Shown here: in pieces, positions 47,202 to 56,035 of the stretch | How positions within the stretch are numbered: position 1 is the first letter of the stretch | How the letters are laid out: every line of letters starts with the position of its first letter | Assembly: GCF_001423085.1 (NCBI RefSeq) | Contig: NZ_LMNU01000023.1 | Span: 124,100 to 188,099, forward strand | DNA: 64,000 nucleotides | Direction: 5' to 3' | Source of the DNA: Methylobacterium sp. Leaf125 | GTDB taxonomy: Bacteria > Pseudomonadota > Alphaproteobacteria > Rhizobiales > Beijerinckiaceae | Position numbers and translations under genes: made by a program | Notes under the pieces: model-generated | What the model was told of the DNA's origin: nothing | Databases searched by the model: none | Seen by the model: only the letters and a program-made list of their open reading frames with translations

Positions 47202-48533
47202 ATGAGACCAAACCAGAATAGACGGATGCGCGGTCGCAACCGCCCCAAAGGTCCCAATCCGCTTACGCGTTCCTACGAATCCAACGGACCGGACGTCAAG
47301 ATTCGCGGTACCGCCCAACACATCGCCGACAAGTATGCCCAGCTCGCGCGCGACGCGCAGGCCAGCGGCGACCCGGTGGCGGCAGAGAACTACTTCCAGC
47401 ACGGCGAGCATTATTTCCGGATCATCTCCGGTGCCCAGGAACAGACCCGCCAGCAGGTGGGTGGTTACGCCCGTGGCTTCGACGACGAGGGCGACGAGGG
47501 TGACGACGAGGGCCAGGGCGCCCCGCAGGGCTACGCCGCCTCGAGCTACGGCGCGAACGGCTACAACGAGGAATACGCCGACCCGAGCCAGCAGCCCCAG
47601 CCGACGGGCTACGAGCCCCGGCAGGAGGCGCGGCAGGATTCCCGCCCCGACAACACCCGCGCGGACAATTACCGGCAGGACTACAACCGGCCAGATTCGA
47701 ACCGGCAGGATTCGAATCGGCAGGATACCGGTCCGGACAACAACCGGCAGAATCGTCGCGACCGCTTCGCCAATCGCGGCGACCGTCCGCAGCGCTTCGA
47801 CAATCAGCGCGACGGCAACCGTCCGGACTACAACAACAACCGTCGCGACGACTTCGGTCGCCAGGAAGGCAACCGGCAGGACGGCAATCGGCAAGACGGC
47901 AACCGGCAGGACTACACGCGCCAGGATGCCAACCGGCAGGATTCGAACCGGCAGGACGGCAACCGGCAGGATTTCCGGGCGGATCAGAACCGCCAGGACA
48001 ATCCGCGGCAGGAAAGCCCTCGGCAGGAGACTCCGCGCCAGGACTACAATCGTCAGGATCAGTCCCGACAAGATCAGCCGCGGCAAGATCAGCCGCGCCA
48101 GGATTTCCGGCCTGCTCCGGTCCGGTCCGACGCCCCCCGTTACGAGAACGGGCGCGCGGACAACTCAGGGAACGAGGCACCGCGCGCCGACTTCGGTGGC
48201 CAGGAAACCGGACGTCAGGAATCCGGACGCCAGGATGCGCCCCGGCCTGCCCGCGCCAACGAGGCACCGCCCCGGCGCAGCCGACGCCGCGACGAGCGGG
48301 ATTCGGCCGGACCGGCCGAGGACGTCGCCGCCCTGCCGGCCTTCCTGATGACGCCACCGCGTCCCGTTCCCGTCGCCGAGCCGGCCGCGCAGTCGGACAC
48401 TCAGGGCGAATCGACCTCCGCGGCACAGGATGACGGCGCACCGGCCCCCAAGCCCCGCCGCCGCCGCCGCGCTCGGTTCGAAGGTTCGGACGGTGCTATC
48501 GGCAGCGACGATCCGACACCGGTGACCGAGTAA
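47202..48533 (+). CDS. DUF4167 protein with Asn/Arg/Gln/Asp repeats
   Basis: 443 residues. The conserved N-terminal DUF4167 domain (residues ~1-85; NRRMRGRNRPKGPNPLTRSYESNG, AQHIADKYAQLARDA, AENYFQHGEHYFRII) is followed by ~250 residues of disordered sequence. This part has many NRQDG/NRQDS/PRQD units coded by 15-bp repeats, and the protein ends in a basic KPRRRRRARFEG tail. The charge and Arg content suggest RNA binding or condensate formation, but the function is unknown. The position after prmC is conserved in Rhizobiales. Confidence 0.88.
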   Translation: MRPNQNRRMRGRNRPKGPNPLTRSYESNGPDVKIRGTAQHIADKYAQLARDAQASGDPVAAENYFQHGEHYFRIISGAQEQTRQQVGGYARGFDDEGDEGDDEGQGAPQGYAASSYGANGYNEEYADPSQQPQPTGYEPRQEARQDSRPDNTRADNYRQDYNRPDSNRQDSNRQDTGPDNNRQNRRDRFANRGDRPQRFDNQRDGNRPDYNNNRRDDFGRQEGNRQDGNRQDGNRQDYTRQDANRQDSNRQDGNRQDFRADQNRQDNPRQESPRQETPRQDYNRQDQSRQDQPRQDQPRQDFRPAPVRSDAPRYENGRADNSGNEAPRADFGGQETGRQESGRQDAPRPARANEAPPRRSRRRDERDSAGPAEDVAALPAFLMTPPRPVPVAEPAAQSDTQGESTSAAQDDGAPAPKPRRRRRARFEGSDGAIGSDDPTPVTE

Positions 48534-48560
48534 GCTCGGTTCCACGTTGCGAAACTCTTG

Positions 48561-48584
48561 GAAGCCGCCCCCCCGGGCGGCTTC
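48561..48584. terminator. Hairpin terminator after the DUF4167 gene
   Basis: A 10-bp perfect stem (GAAGCCGCCC / GGGCGGCTTC) with a CCCC loop, followed by TTCGCGTTTC. It lies between two convergent genes, so may serve both. Confidence 0.8.
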
Positions 48585-48593
48585 TTCGCGTTT

Positions 48594-49331
48594 CTAAGGG
48601 CCACGCCAGTCGAGAAAAGCCTCGACCCGATGGATCAGCCGGCGATGGCGCGTCGCCTCACCGAAGGGGGCGAGGTCCCAAGTCCAGCGCCGATCGGCCC
48701 GGCCCAGGCGCAACCCGTGCAGCAGGTCGAGTCGCGCGATCTCCTGCCCGGCCCGGTCCTCCTCGATCTGCTCGACGTCCGTGACCAGGCAGACGCGGGC
48801 CCGCAGCCCCGCAAGGCCGTCGAGATGAGCCCGCACGATCCGGCTTCCGAGATCCGGCGGCACGAAGCCGGGCCGGTCCAGGGGCAGGATCGGCAGCTGC
48901 GACAGGAGGTTGGCCGAGACCACGAAGTCGACCGTCTCGCCGCCGCACAGGGCGGCCAGGGGTTCGGGCCGATCGGGTTGGAGGGCGAGGTCCGCCGTGA
49001 TCAGCCGGACGTTGGGATGGGCCCGCGCGCGGAGGCGGGCCGGCCAGAGATGCACGGCATCGACGAGGTCGACCCGCTCGAAGCGCGCGGCGAGCTCCGC
49101 GAGCGGAACGTCCTGGAGAAGGCCGGAGCCCAGCACCACGGCCACGCGCCGCTGTGGGAGCCCGTCGCAGGCCTCCAGGATCGCGGCCCGCGCCGCGGCG
49201 AGATGGGGGGCCCAGGCGCGGCGGCAGCGGCGCCCCCGGGACATCAGCAGGACGCTCTCGCGCAGGTAGCCCCTCCGACGATGGGCAAGGGACACCGGCG
49301 TGACGAGAAGGTGGAGGAGTTCGACGAGCAC
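48594..49331 (-). CDS. Conserved hypothetical protein, methyltransferase-like fold
   Basis: 245 residues with a short N-terminal helical part. A Rossmann-like core follows: RVAVVLGSGLLQDVPLAEL resembles a SAM-binding loop and FERVDLVDAVHLWPARLRA resembles the acidic strand II. TVDFVVSANLLSQLP resembles motif IV of methyltransferases. The family is not named with confidence. It is 13 bp downstream of the DUF2336 gene on the same strand. Confidence 0.65.
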   Translation of the reverse strand: MLVELLHLLVTPVSLAHRRRGYLRESVLLMSRGRRCRRAWAPHLAAARAAILEACDGLPQRRVAVVLGSGLLQDVPLAELAARFERVDLVDAVHLWPARLRARAHPNVRLITADLALQPDRPEPLAALCGGETVDFVVSANLLSQLPILPLDRPGFVPPDLGSRIVRAHLDGLAGLRARVCLVTDVEQIEEDRAGQEIARLDLLHGLRLGRADRRWTWDLAPFGEATRHRRLIHRVEAFLDWRGP

Positions 49332-49344
49332 GCCGCCCCCCGGA

Positions 49345-50349
49345 TCAGAGGGCCGAGCCCGAAGGACCCCGCCCCTCCCGCTCGCCGCCCGACTGCGCCG
49401 AGAGGCGGACCACCCGCTGCGCCGTGGTGACCGACAGGGCCTGGAAGGCCGTCTGGATCCCGCTCCATTCCTCGGGCCGCCGAACCGGCCCGGGTTTCGC
49501 CCGCAGGAACAGCTTCAGGGTCCCGAAGCCCAGACGGATCGAGCGCAGGAGAAACAGCAGGGGATCGTGGTCCGTCGCATCGTAGGCGCGCCGGGCGAAG
49601 GTGGGCGGCACCGCGGCGAGGCGCGCGACCTCGGCCAACGCCTTGTCGAGGTCTCCGGCCCGGATCAGGTCGTCGATGCGCTGCTCATCCGCATCCGTCG
49701 CCCGCGGGAGGGTCTGGTCCCGCCGCAGGCCGACCGCCAAGCCGGCCGCCGAGCCGCCCGCCAAGCCGCCCGCCGAGACGGCGGGCTGTCCCCGAGGGGC
49801 GACGCGGGTCACCAGCATGGCCCGCAGGACCGCATCGCCGCGGGCCCGTTCCCCGAGCGCGGTGTAGGCTGCGCCGGAGAAATGCGCCCCGGCATTGGCG
49901 GCGACCACGTGCACCGTCTGCCGGTCCCCGCGTGCGACCAGCACGTCGGTGACGCGCTCGCCGAGCGTCGGCCGCTGCGCGACGGCCCGCAGGTGCTCCT
50001 GGCCGCGCGATTCGGAGACGGTGACGAGATCGGCCTCGTCGAGGCGCGGCGAGCGCTGGAGCACGGGACGGGCCACCGCGATGTCCGGATCGAAGGCCAG
50101 GTCCCGCACCACGGCGCGCGGTGCGTTGCGCACGTCCGCCAGGTCGTCCGCCAGGATCACGCGGGCGGCTGCATCGACCGCGCGGGCCAGGGGCAGCATC
50201 GCGGCGTCGAAGACCTCCACCTGCTCCTCGAGCAGTTCGGCGGCCCGCTCGGTGAAGAGCGTCGACAGCCGTTGCAGCACCCGTCCGCGCTGGCGCAGCC
50301 CGCCGGATCGGACCACCTGCTCGATGTCGCGCACGAGGGTTTCGATCAT
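49345..50349 (-). CDS. DUF2336 protein
   Basis: 334 residues from the ATG at 50349 (MIETLVRDIEQVVRSGG). The helical HEAT-like DUF2336 pattern is seen in RLSTLFTERAAELLEEQVEVFDAAMLPL and ARVILADDLADVRNAPRAVVRDLAFD. A Gly/Ala-rich six-residue-type repeat (GGLAGGSAAGLAVG) lies near residue 195. Some relatives of this family in alphaproteobacteria are linked to general stress or motility. The role here is unknown. Confidence 0.8.
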   Translation of the reverse strand: MIETLVRDIEQVVRSGGLRQRGRVLQRLSTLFTERAAELLEEQVEVFDAAMLPLARAVDAAARVILADDLADVRNAPRAVVRDLAFDPDIAVARPVLQRSPRLDEADLVTVSESRGQEHLRAVAQRPTLGERVTDVLVARGDRQTVHVVAANAGAHFSGAAYTALGERARGDAVLRAMLVTRVAPRGQPAVSAGGLAGGSAAGLAVGLRRDQTLPRATDADEQRIDDLIRAGDLDKALAEVARLAAVPPTFARRAYDATDHDPLLFLLRSIRLGFGTLKLFLRAKPGPVRRPEEWSGIQTAFQALSVTTAQRVVRLSAQSGGEREGRGPSGSAL

Positions 50350-50435
50350 ACGCGGAATCCCTGCGCGGCCCGTCCTTCGGTCTTGCCCCGCACATTCTGT
50401 GGACGCAGAGATTAAGAAAATGAAATCCCCGATGG

Positions 50436-50489
50436 CCCCGCCGGGGAACTTGGCCCCACCGGGGAACTTGGCCCCACCGGGGAACTTGG
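50436..50489. repeat. 18-bp tandem repeat in the DUF2336/yqaE promoter gap
   Basis: Three units of 18 bp (starts 50436, 50454, 50472) of the form CCCC(A/G)CCGGGGAACTTGG. Each contains a small CCCC…GGGG inverted repeat. The array lies between two divergent genes. Confidence 0.9.
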
Positions 50490-50559
50490 CCGCGACGATC
50501 CCGTTGCGGTTGGGCCATTGCGACCGCAGTCCCGCGGGCGCAGTCTCCCCGGAGCGACC

Positions 50560-50724
50560 GTGTCGAACCTCGTCCGCATCATCCTCGCGATCTTCCTGCC
50601 GCCGATCGCGGTCCTCATGACCACCGGCATCGGCCTGCAGTTCCTCCTCAACATCCTGCTGACGCTGCTGGGCGTTTTGCCGGGCACCATCCATGCCCTG
50701 TGGCTGGTGCTGCGCGATCGCTGA
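50560..50724 (+). CDS. YqaE/Pmp3-family small membrane protein
   Basis: 54 residues from the GTG at 50560 with GGAG eight bases upstream. Two transmembrane segments (LVRIILAIFLPPIAVLM and FLLNILLTLLGVLPG) and the terminal IHALWLVLRDR match the Pmp3/YqaE family. The family affects membrane potential and salt tolerance in yeast and bacteria; a stress role here is inferred. Confidence 0.88.
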   Translation: MSNLVRIILAIFLPPIAVLMTTGIGLQFLLNILLTLLGVLPGTIHALWLVLRDR

Positions 50725-50800
50725 GGGAATGATAGCCTGCCATGCGGGATGATCGTCGAGGCGCGATCGCCCTGAACGGTCGGACGAGGGCGAGGGGAGC

Positions 50801-51406
50801 ATGAGCACACGAGGTTTCACGGGGCGCAAGCCGCCCGAGGCGACCCGCGAGCGTCTGCCCCCGGGCCAATACCTCACCGAGGACTTCCCGGTGCTCCAGA
50901 TCGGCCCGAACCCGCGAATCGACCTCGCGACCTGGTCGTTCACCCTGCGTGAGGGGTCGCGGCCCCTGAAGAGCTGGAGCTGGGACGCCTTCAACGCCCT
51001 GCCCCGCACCCGCTGGGGCGGCGATATCCACTGCGTGACGAAGTGGTCGAAGTTCGACACCGCCTGGGAGGGCGTGAGCTTCGACGACCTCCTGGCCGAT
51101 GCCGGCCTCGACGCACCGACGGCCTTCCTCCTCGCCGAAGGCTACGACGACTACACCACCAACGTGCCGGTGGCGGACCTCACCGGCGGCAAGGCCATGG
51201 TGGCGACCCACTACGACGGCGCGCCGATCCCGGTGGATCATGGCGGCCCGGCCCGGCTCCTGGTGCCGCACCTGTATTTCTGGAAGAGCGCCAAGTGGGT
51301 GAAGGGCCTGCGCTTCACCCGGCGGGACGAGGGCGGCTTCTGGGAGCTGCGCGGCTACCACATGTACGGCGATCCCTGGCGCGAGCAGCGCTTCACCGGT
51401 GATTGA
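50801..51406 (+). CDS. Sulfite oxidase-like molybdopterin oxidoreductase (cytosolic)
   Basis: 201 residues, a single molybdopterin domain. The Mo-ligand cysteine is in GDIHCVTKWSKFDTAWEGV. DYTTNVPVADLTGGKAMVA and LLVPHLYFWKSAKWVKGL are characteristic of the sulfite-oxidase-like group. There is no signal peptide, heme or dimerisation domain. The ferredoxin-reductase-like gene overlaps its 3' end, which suggests that protein supplies or takes electrons. Substrate unknown. Confidence 0.9.
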   Translation: MSTRGFTGRKPPEATRERLPPGQYLTEDFPVLQIGPNPRIDLATWSFTLREGSRPLKSWSWDAFNALPRTRWGGDIHCVTKWSKFDTAWEGVSFDDLLADAGLDAPTAFLLAEGYDDYTTNVPVADLTGGKAMVATHYDGAPIPVDHGGPARLLVPHLYFWKSAKWVKGLRFTRRDEGGFWELRGYHMYGDPWREQRFTGD

Positions 51407-52121
51407 TCCCGCGCCAGGACCCCTCCCCTGGCAGACCGCGACCCTGACGGCCATCCGTCCGGTGACGCGGCGGGTGAAGAGCTACCGCTTCCGGGTCGCC
51501 TTCGACCGGCCGATGCTGGCCGGGCAGCACGTCGACGTGCGCCTCACCGCGCCGGACGGGTACCAGGCCCAGCGCAGCTACTCGATCGCCTCCGCGCCGG
51601 ACGGCGACGGCACCATCGAACTGCTGATCGAGGGCCTTCCGGAGGGCGAGGTCTCGGGCTTCTTCGACGCGGTGGCGGAGGTCGGCGACACGATCGAGTT
51701 GCGCGGCCCGATCGGCGGATCCTTCGTCTGGCGCCCGGAGGATGGCGGCCCCCTCTTCCTGGCGGGCGGCGGCTCGGGGGTGGTGCCGCTCCTGTCGATG
51801 CTGCGCCACCGTGCGGCGACGGCGCCTGGCGTGCCCGCCCTCCTTCTCTACTCCGTGCGCGATGCCAGCGAGATCATCGCCGCCGAGGAGCTGGCGGTGC
51901 GCGCCCGCGACGAGGCGCAGTTCCAGCTGATGCTCAACCTGACCCGGGCCGGCGGCCGTCGGGTCGACGCGGCGGTGATCGCGGAGGCGCTGGACCGGCT
52001 CGGTCCGCCGCGCCATGCCTATCTCTGCGGCGGCAATCCCTTCGTCGGGGCGGTGGCGGAGCTCCTCCTCGACGCCGGGGTGGACCCCGCCCGCGTCCGG
52101 ACCGAGCGCTTCGGCGGCTGA
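51399..52121 (+). CDS. FAD/NAD(P)-binding ferredoxin reductase-like protein
   Basis: 240 residues from a GTG at 51399, overlapping the upstream gene by 8 bp. The FAD-binding motif is QRSYSIASAP (RxYS). The NAD(P) site is FLAGGGSGVVPLLSMLRH, and the C-terminal YLCGGNPFVGAV is conserved. No 2Fe-2S domain is fused. It is the likely electron partner of the molybdopterin protein. Confidence 0.9.
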   Translation: MIDPAPGPLPWQTATLTAIRPVTRRVKSYRFRVAFDRPMLAGQHVDVRLTAPDGYQAQRSYSIASAPDGDGTIELLIEGLPEGEVSGFFDAVAEVGDTIELRGPIGGSFVWRPEDGGPLFLAGGGSGVVPLLSMLRHRAATAPGVPALLLYSVRDASEIIAAEELAVRARDEAQFQLMLNLTRAGGRRVDAAVIAEALDRLGPPRHAYLCGGNPFVGAVAELLLDAGVDPARVRTERFGG

Positions 52122-52202
52122 GCGGCAATCGCGGGTTTCGGCCGGGCCGGCTCCGCCACGGATCACGGACCGCGCAGGTTTCGGCAGACGGGAGGGAACG
52201 CC

Positions 52203-52673
52203 ATGTCAGCAGACTCCAAGTCAGACGACACAATATCGGCAGATAATCCGTCGGCGGAGCGCCCCCAGCACGAGGGACAGTGTCACTGCGGCGGCGTCCG
52301 GTTCCGGGCGACCCTGAGCGACGGGCTCGACACGGTCCGGCGTTGCACCTGTTCGTATTGCCGGATGCGGGGAGCGGTGGTGGTCTCGGCGGAAACCAAC
52401 GGCGTCGAGATCCTACGGGGCGCGGACCTGCTGACCAGCTATCGCTTCAACACCGGCGTGGCGCAGCACTTCTTCTGCGCGTGCTGCGGGATCTACACGC
52501 ACCACCAGCGCCGCTCGAATCCCAACCAGTACGGCGTCAACGTCGCCTGCCTCGACGGCGTCAGCCCCTTCGATTTCGCCGAGATCCCGGTGGTCGACGG
52601 CGTCAACCATCCCAGCGACACCGGCGGATCGAGCCGGCTCGCCGGCACGCTGCGCTTCGTCCCCGCCCGCTAG
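52203..52673 (+). CDS. GFA (CENP-V)-family zinc protein
   Basis: 156 residues. The GFA zinc ligands are in EGQCHCGGVRF, RRCTCSYCRM and HFFCACCGIYTH. The first ~25 residues (SADSKSDDTISADNPSAERP) are disordered. The family includes glutathione-dependent formaldehyde-activating enzymes, which would suit a methylotroph, but most members are not characterised and this one is not assigned. Confidence 0.9.
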   Translation: MSADSKSDDTISADNPSAERPQHEGQCHCGGVRFRATLSDGLDTVRRCTCSYCRMRGAVVVSAETNGVEILRGADLLTSYRFNTGVAQHFFCACCGIYTHHQRRSNPNQYGVNVACLDGVSPFDFAEIPVVDGVNHPSDTGGSSRLAGTLRFVPAR

Positions 52674-52681
52674 GCGCCCGT

Positions 52682-52713
52682 TCGGACTCCGGGGAGGTCG
52701 GACTCCGGGGAGG
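52682..52713. repeat. 16-bp direct repeat after the GFA gene
   Basis: Two perfect units of TCGGACTCCGGGGAGG are followed by a third partial unit (TCGGAATCCGG). They lie between convergent genes. Confidence 0.85.
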
Positions 52714-52720
52714 TCGGAAT

Positions 52721-52748
52721 CCGGCCGCGTCCCGAAGGTCGCGGCCGG
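52721..52748. terminator. Hairpin between convergent GFA and chemoreceptor genes
   Basis: A 9-bp stem (CCGGCCGCG / CGCGGCCGG) has a 10-base loop. A second 7-bp stem (GCCCGTG / CACGGGC) lies at 52755-52773. Terminator function is inferred from position. Confidence 0.55.
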
Positions 52749-52784
52749 CATTGAGCCCGTGGCCGTCACGGGCCGTTCCGGCGA

Positions 52785-54482
52785 TCAGGCCGCCCGAACG
52801 GTTGCCAGGAAGCGGGCGACTTCCGTCCCGAGCTGCTCGGACTGGCGCGAGAGCTCGGAGGCGGCGCCCAGGACCTGGCTGGCCGCCGCGCCGGTCTCCT
52901 CGGAGGCCTGCGCGACGCTGGCGATGTTGCTGGTCACCTGGCTCGTGCCGCTGGAGGCCTGGGCGACGTTGCGCACGATTTCCTGCGTCGCCGCGCCCTG
53001 CTCCTCCACCGCGGCCGCGATCGAGGCGGCGACGCCGTTGATCTCGCGGATGCGCGTGCTGATGGAGCCGATGGCCGCGACCGCCTGCCCGGTGACACCC
53101 TGGATCTGGCCGATCTGCGTGCCGATCTCATCGGTGGCCCGCGCGGTCTGGGCCGCCAGTTCCTTGACCTCGGTGGCGACCACGGCGAAGCCGCGCCCGG
53201 CCTCGCCGGCCCGGGCCGCCTCGATGGTCGCGTTCAGCGCGAGCAGGTTGGTCTGGCTGGCGATGTTCGAGATCAGCCCGACCATGTCGCCGATCCGTGC
53301 GGAGGCCTGGCTCAGGGCCTGGACCAGCTGCATGGTCTGGTCGGCCTCGCCCACGGCGGTCTGGGCGAGATCCGAGGAGCCCGAGACCTGACGCCCGATT
53401 TCCTGCACGGAGGAGCCGAGTTCCTCGGCGGCGGCCGCGACGGTCTGCACGTTGGCGGCGGCCTCTTCGGCGGCGCCCGCCACGGTGCTGGACTGGCTGG
53501 CCGTGTCGCTGGCGGTGGTGGTCATCGACTGGGCGGTCGCCTGCAGCTCGGTGGCGGAGGACGAGACCATGCCGACGATGCCGCCGACCGCGCGCTCGAA
53601 GGAATCCGCCAGCTCCACCATCGTCCGCTTGCGCTCGAGGGCGGCAGCCGCGTCGGCGATGCGCTTCATCTCGGCCTGCTCGGCCGCCTTGATCGCCACC
53701 ATGGCCTTGATGCCCTCGACGGCGCGACCGATGGCGCCGATCTCGTCACCGCGGGACGCCTCCGCGATCTCGGCCTCGATATCGCCCTTCGCCATGCCCT
53801 GAAGCACCTGCACGAGACGGCTCATGGGCCGGGTGATTCCGAAGGCGACGATCGCGGCGGCCAGGGCCATCACGCCGAGCAGGCCTGCCGCCGTGGCGGT
53901 GATGAGCATGGTGCTGGCGGCGCCGACGGCCCGCTCGGCCTCGTCACGGGCCTGGCGAAGTTCGGCGGTCAGGATCTCGAGGCGGGGCTGGATGATCTCC
54001 CGGACCTTGGTCCGCGCCACGGACCCCTCGATCAGGAGGATCTTGGCGGCCTCATCTCCCTGGTTCTTCAGGCCGAGGGCGTTGGACCGGTTCATGATGG
54101 TGATCAAATCACCGAGCGCGTCGCGCAGCTTCACCGGCACCGCCTTGCGCTCCGGGGTATCGGCCAGCGCCATCAACCGTTCGACCCCATCCAGGGCCGC
54201 TTTCGTGGCCGTATCGTAACGCGAGTTGTACCCGGCCATTTCCTGCTCGCGGGTCTCGAGGATGATGTTGCGCGCCTGGACCGAAGCCTCGTTCACGTTG
54301 ATGCGGATACTCAGAATACTTTCGAGGCGCGCGGCCTGAACATCGACGATGTTCACCGTTTGCTGCGACAGATTTTTCAGAGTGGCGTATGAGTAAAACG
54401 CAAGACCAGCCGCGACGAGCGCAAGGATAACAAGCGGTGAGGCCACTTTGACGATGATCTTGGCATTTCGGAGGATGCGCAT
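52785..54482 (-). CDS. Methyl-accepting chemotaxis protein
   Basis: 565 residues from the ATG at 54482. The first TM segment is [20 protein letters not shown], followed by a ~150-residue helical periplasmic four-helix sensor and a second TM (~190-212). A HAMP domain ([20 protein letters not shown]) precedes the signalling domain, whose hairpin tip reads [40 protein letters not shown]. No C-terminal NWETF-type pentapeptide tether is present. The ligand is unknown. Confidence 0.95.
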   Translation of the reverse strand: MRILRNAKIIVKVASPLVILALVAAGLAFYSYATLKNLSQQTVNIVDVQAARLESILSIRINVNEASVQARNIILETREQEMAGYNSRYDTATKAALDGVERLMALADTPERKAVPVKLRDALGDLITIMNRSNALGLKNQGDEAAKILLIEGSVARTKVREIIQPRLEILTAELRQARDEAERAVGAASTMLITATAAGLLGVMALAAAIVAFGITRPMSRLVQVLQGMAKGDIEAEIAEASRGDEIGAIGRAVEGIKAMVAIKAAEQAEMKRIADAAAALERKRTMVELADSFERAVGGIVGMVSSSATELQATAQSMTTTASDTASQSSTVAGAAEEAAANVQTVAAAAEELGSSVQEIGRQVSGSSDLAQTAVGEADQTMQLVQALSQASARIGDMVGLISNIASQTNLLALNATIEAARAGEAGRGFAVVATEVKELAAQTARATDEIGTQIGQIQGVTGQAVAAIGSISTRIREINGVAASIAAAVEEQGAATQEIVRNVAQASSGTSQVTSNIASVAQASEETGAAASQVLGAASELSRQSEQLGTEVARFLATVRAA

Positions 54483-54698
54483 CACGGTAACCCAACAGAA
54501 AATCGATCCTGCGGTACTTAGGAACTTTCACTTAAAAAGTCATAAACACTATTTCCCTTGCGTTTCCGCGAGCGATAAAATTCTTCGCGCTTCTCAGGCG
54601 TGAGGAAAAATTGTTTGCGGATGCTGGGGTGGGCGATGTCCATCACGCCGCGAGACGCACCCCTCGCCCCTGCGTGTTCCGACGATCGGAGAGTGCGC

Positions 54699-55787
54699 TC
54701 AGGCGCCGACCAGCCGATCCGCGACGTCTTCGGCCAGCGACAGGCTCGAAGTCAGGCCCGGGCTCTCGATCCCGAAGAGGTGGACGAGGCCGGGGAGCCC
54801 GTGCTCGGCCGGGCCATCGATCCGGAAATCGGCGGCGGGCTCGCCCGGCCCCGTCAGCTTCGGTCGGATGCCGGCATAGTCCGGGGTGAGCACCCCGTCC
54901 GGCAGGCCCGGCCAATAGCGGCGGATCGCCCGGGCGAAATGATCGGCGCGGGCGGGATCGACCCGGTAGTCGAGGGTCTCCACCCATTCGACGTCGGGCC
55001 CGAAGCGCATGCGGCCGGCGAGGTCCAGCGTCAGGTGGATTCCGAGGCCGCCCTCGACGGGGGCCGGATAGATCAGCCGCGAGAAGGCGGGCCGGCCGGT
55101 GCAGCCGAAATAGCTGCCCTTCGCCAGGACCTGGCGCGGGATGCGCGCGGCGGGATAGGCCTCGACCGCCCCCGCGACGGCCTGGGCCCCGAGGCCGGCG
55201 GCATTGACCACGGCCTCGAACGGCAGGGCCTCGCCGTTCACGGTGACGCTCCAGCCCTCCGGCCTCCGGGCGATCTCCGTGATCCGGCTGTTGAAGGCGA
55301 TGGCGCCTCCGGCATCCTCCAGGTCGCCCTGGAGCGCCAGCATCAGCCCGTGGCTGTCGACGATCCCGGTGCCGGGCGCGTGCAGCGCCGCGACGCAGGC
55401 GAGGTTCGGCTCCAGGGCCCGGGCCTCGGCCCCGTCGAGGAGCGCCAGGCCCGGGACCCCGTTGGCGTCGCCGCGATCCTTGAGCGCCGCGATGGCCTCG
55501 CGCTCGGCCTCCGCGGTGGCCACGATGAGCTTGCCGCAGCGACGGTAGGCAACGCCGTGGCTGTCGCAGAAGGCCGCGAGCATGGCCGCGCCGGCCACGC
55601 AGTGCCGCGCCCGCAGGGAGCCCGCCGGATAGTACATCCCCCCATGGATGACCTCGGAATTGCGGGCCGAGATGCCCGTGCCGATCGCCCCCTCGGCCTC
55701 CGCGACGATGACCGCGTGGCCCCGGCGCGCGAGGGCCCGGGCCACGGCGAGACCAACGATTCCGGCACCGACGACGAGGATATCCAT
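54699..55787 (-). CDS. FAD-dependent oxidoreductase, LhgO-like
   Basis: 362 residues from the ATG at 55787. The N-terminal DxGxGxxG-type motif is DILVVGAGIVGLAVARALA. ISARNSEVIHGGMYYPAGSLRARHC and LAKGSYFGCTGRPAFSRLIYP are typical of the L-2-hydroxyglutarate oxidase/dehydrogenase group. It would oxidise a 2-hydroxy acid to the 2-oxo acid. Substrate is inferred. The upstream frame to 55880 lacks homology. Confidence 0.9.
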   Translation of the reverse strand: MDILVVGAGIVGLAVARALARRGHAVIVAEAEGAIGTGISARNSEVIHGGMYYPAGSLRARHCVAGAAMLAAFCDSHGVAYRRCGKLIVATAEAEREAIAALKDRGDANGVPGLALLDGAEARALEPNLACVAALHAPGTGIVDSHGLMLALQGDLEDAGGAIAFNSRITEIARRPEGWSVTVNGEALPFEAVVNAAGLGAQAVAGAVEAYPAARIPRQVLAKGSYFGCTGRPAFSRLIYPAPVEGGLGIHLTLDLAGRMRFGPDVEWVETLDYRVDPARADHFARAIRRYWPGLPDGVLTPDYAGIRPKLTGPGEPAADFRIDGPAEHGLPGLVHLFGIESPGLTSSLSLAEDVADRLVGA

Positions 55788-56035
55788 GACGGGCCGGAGA
55801 TGAGCACGAGACGGACCGGGAACACAACATGGCACGCGTCCACCGCGGGCCCGGGCGCCCAGGGGTGGAGGGGCATGCATCCGCGGTCATGGCGCTGGGC
55901 CGCAGTTCCGGCTACAAGAGACGCCATCCGTAACCGTTCGAGGCCGGAATCACGTCGGTTTGGAGAGGATCGCGCCCATCGCGACGGCTCCCCGGCGGGT
56001 TCTTCGCCTGCTTGCCCCCTAAGGCTTCCGTCACC

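Noticed and set aside
47076..48086. Minus-strand frame of 336 residues, very hydrophobic (many Leu/Val/Ile)
   Set aside because: It is antisense to the NRQD-repeat DUF4167 gene; the hydrophobic look comes from reading those repeat codons backwards. No ribosome site or homology.
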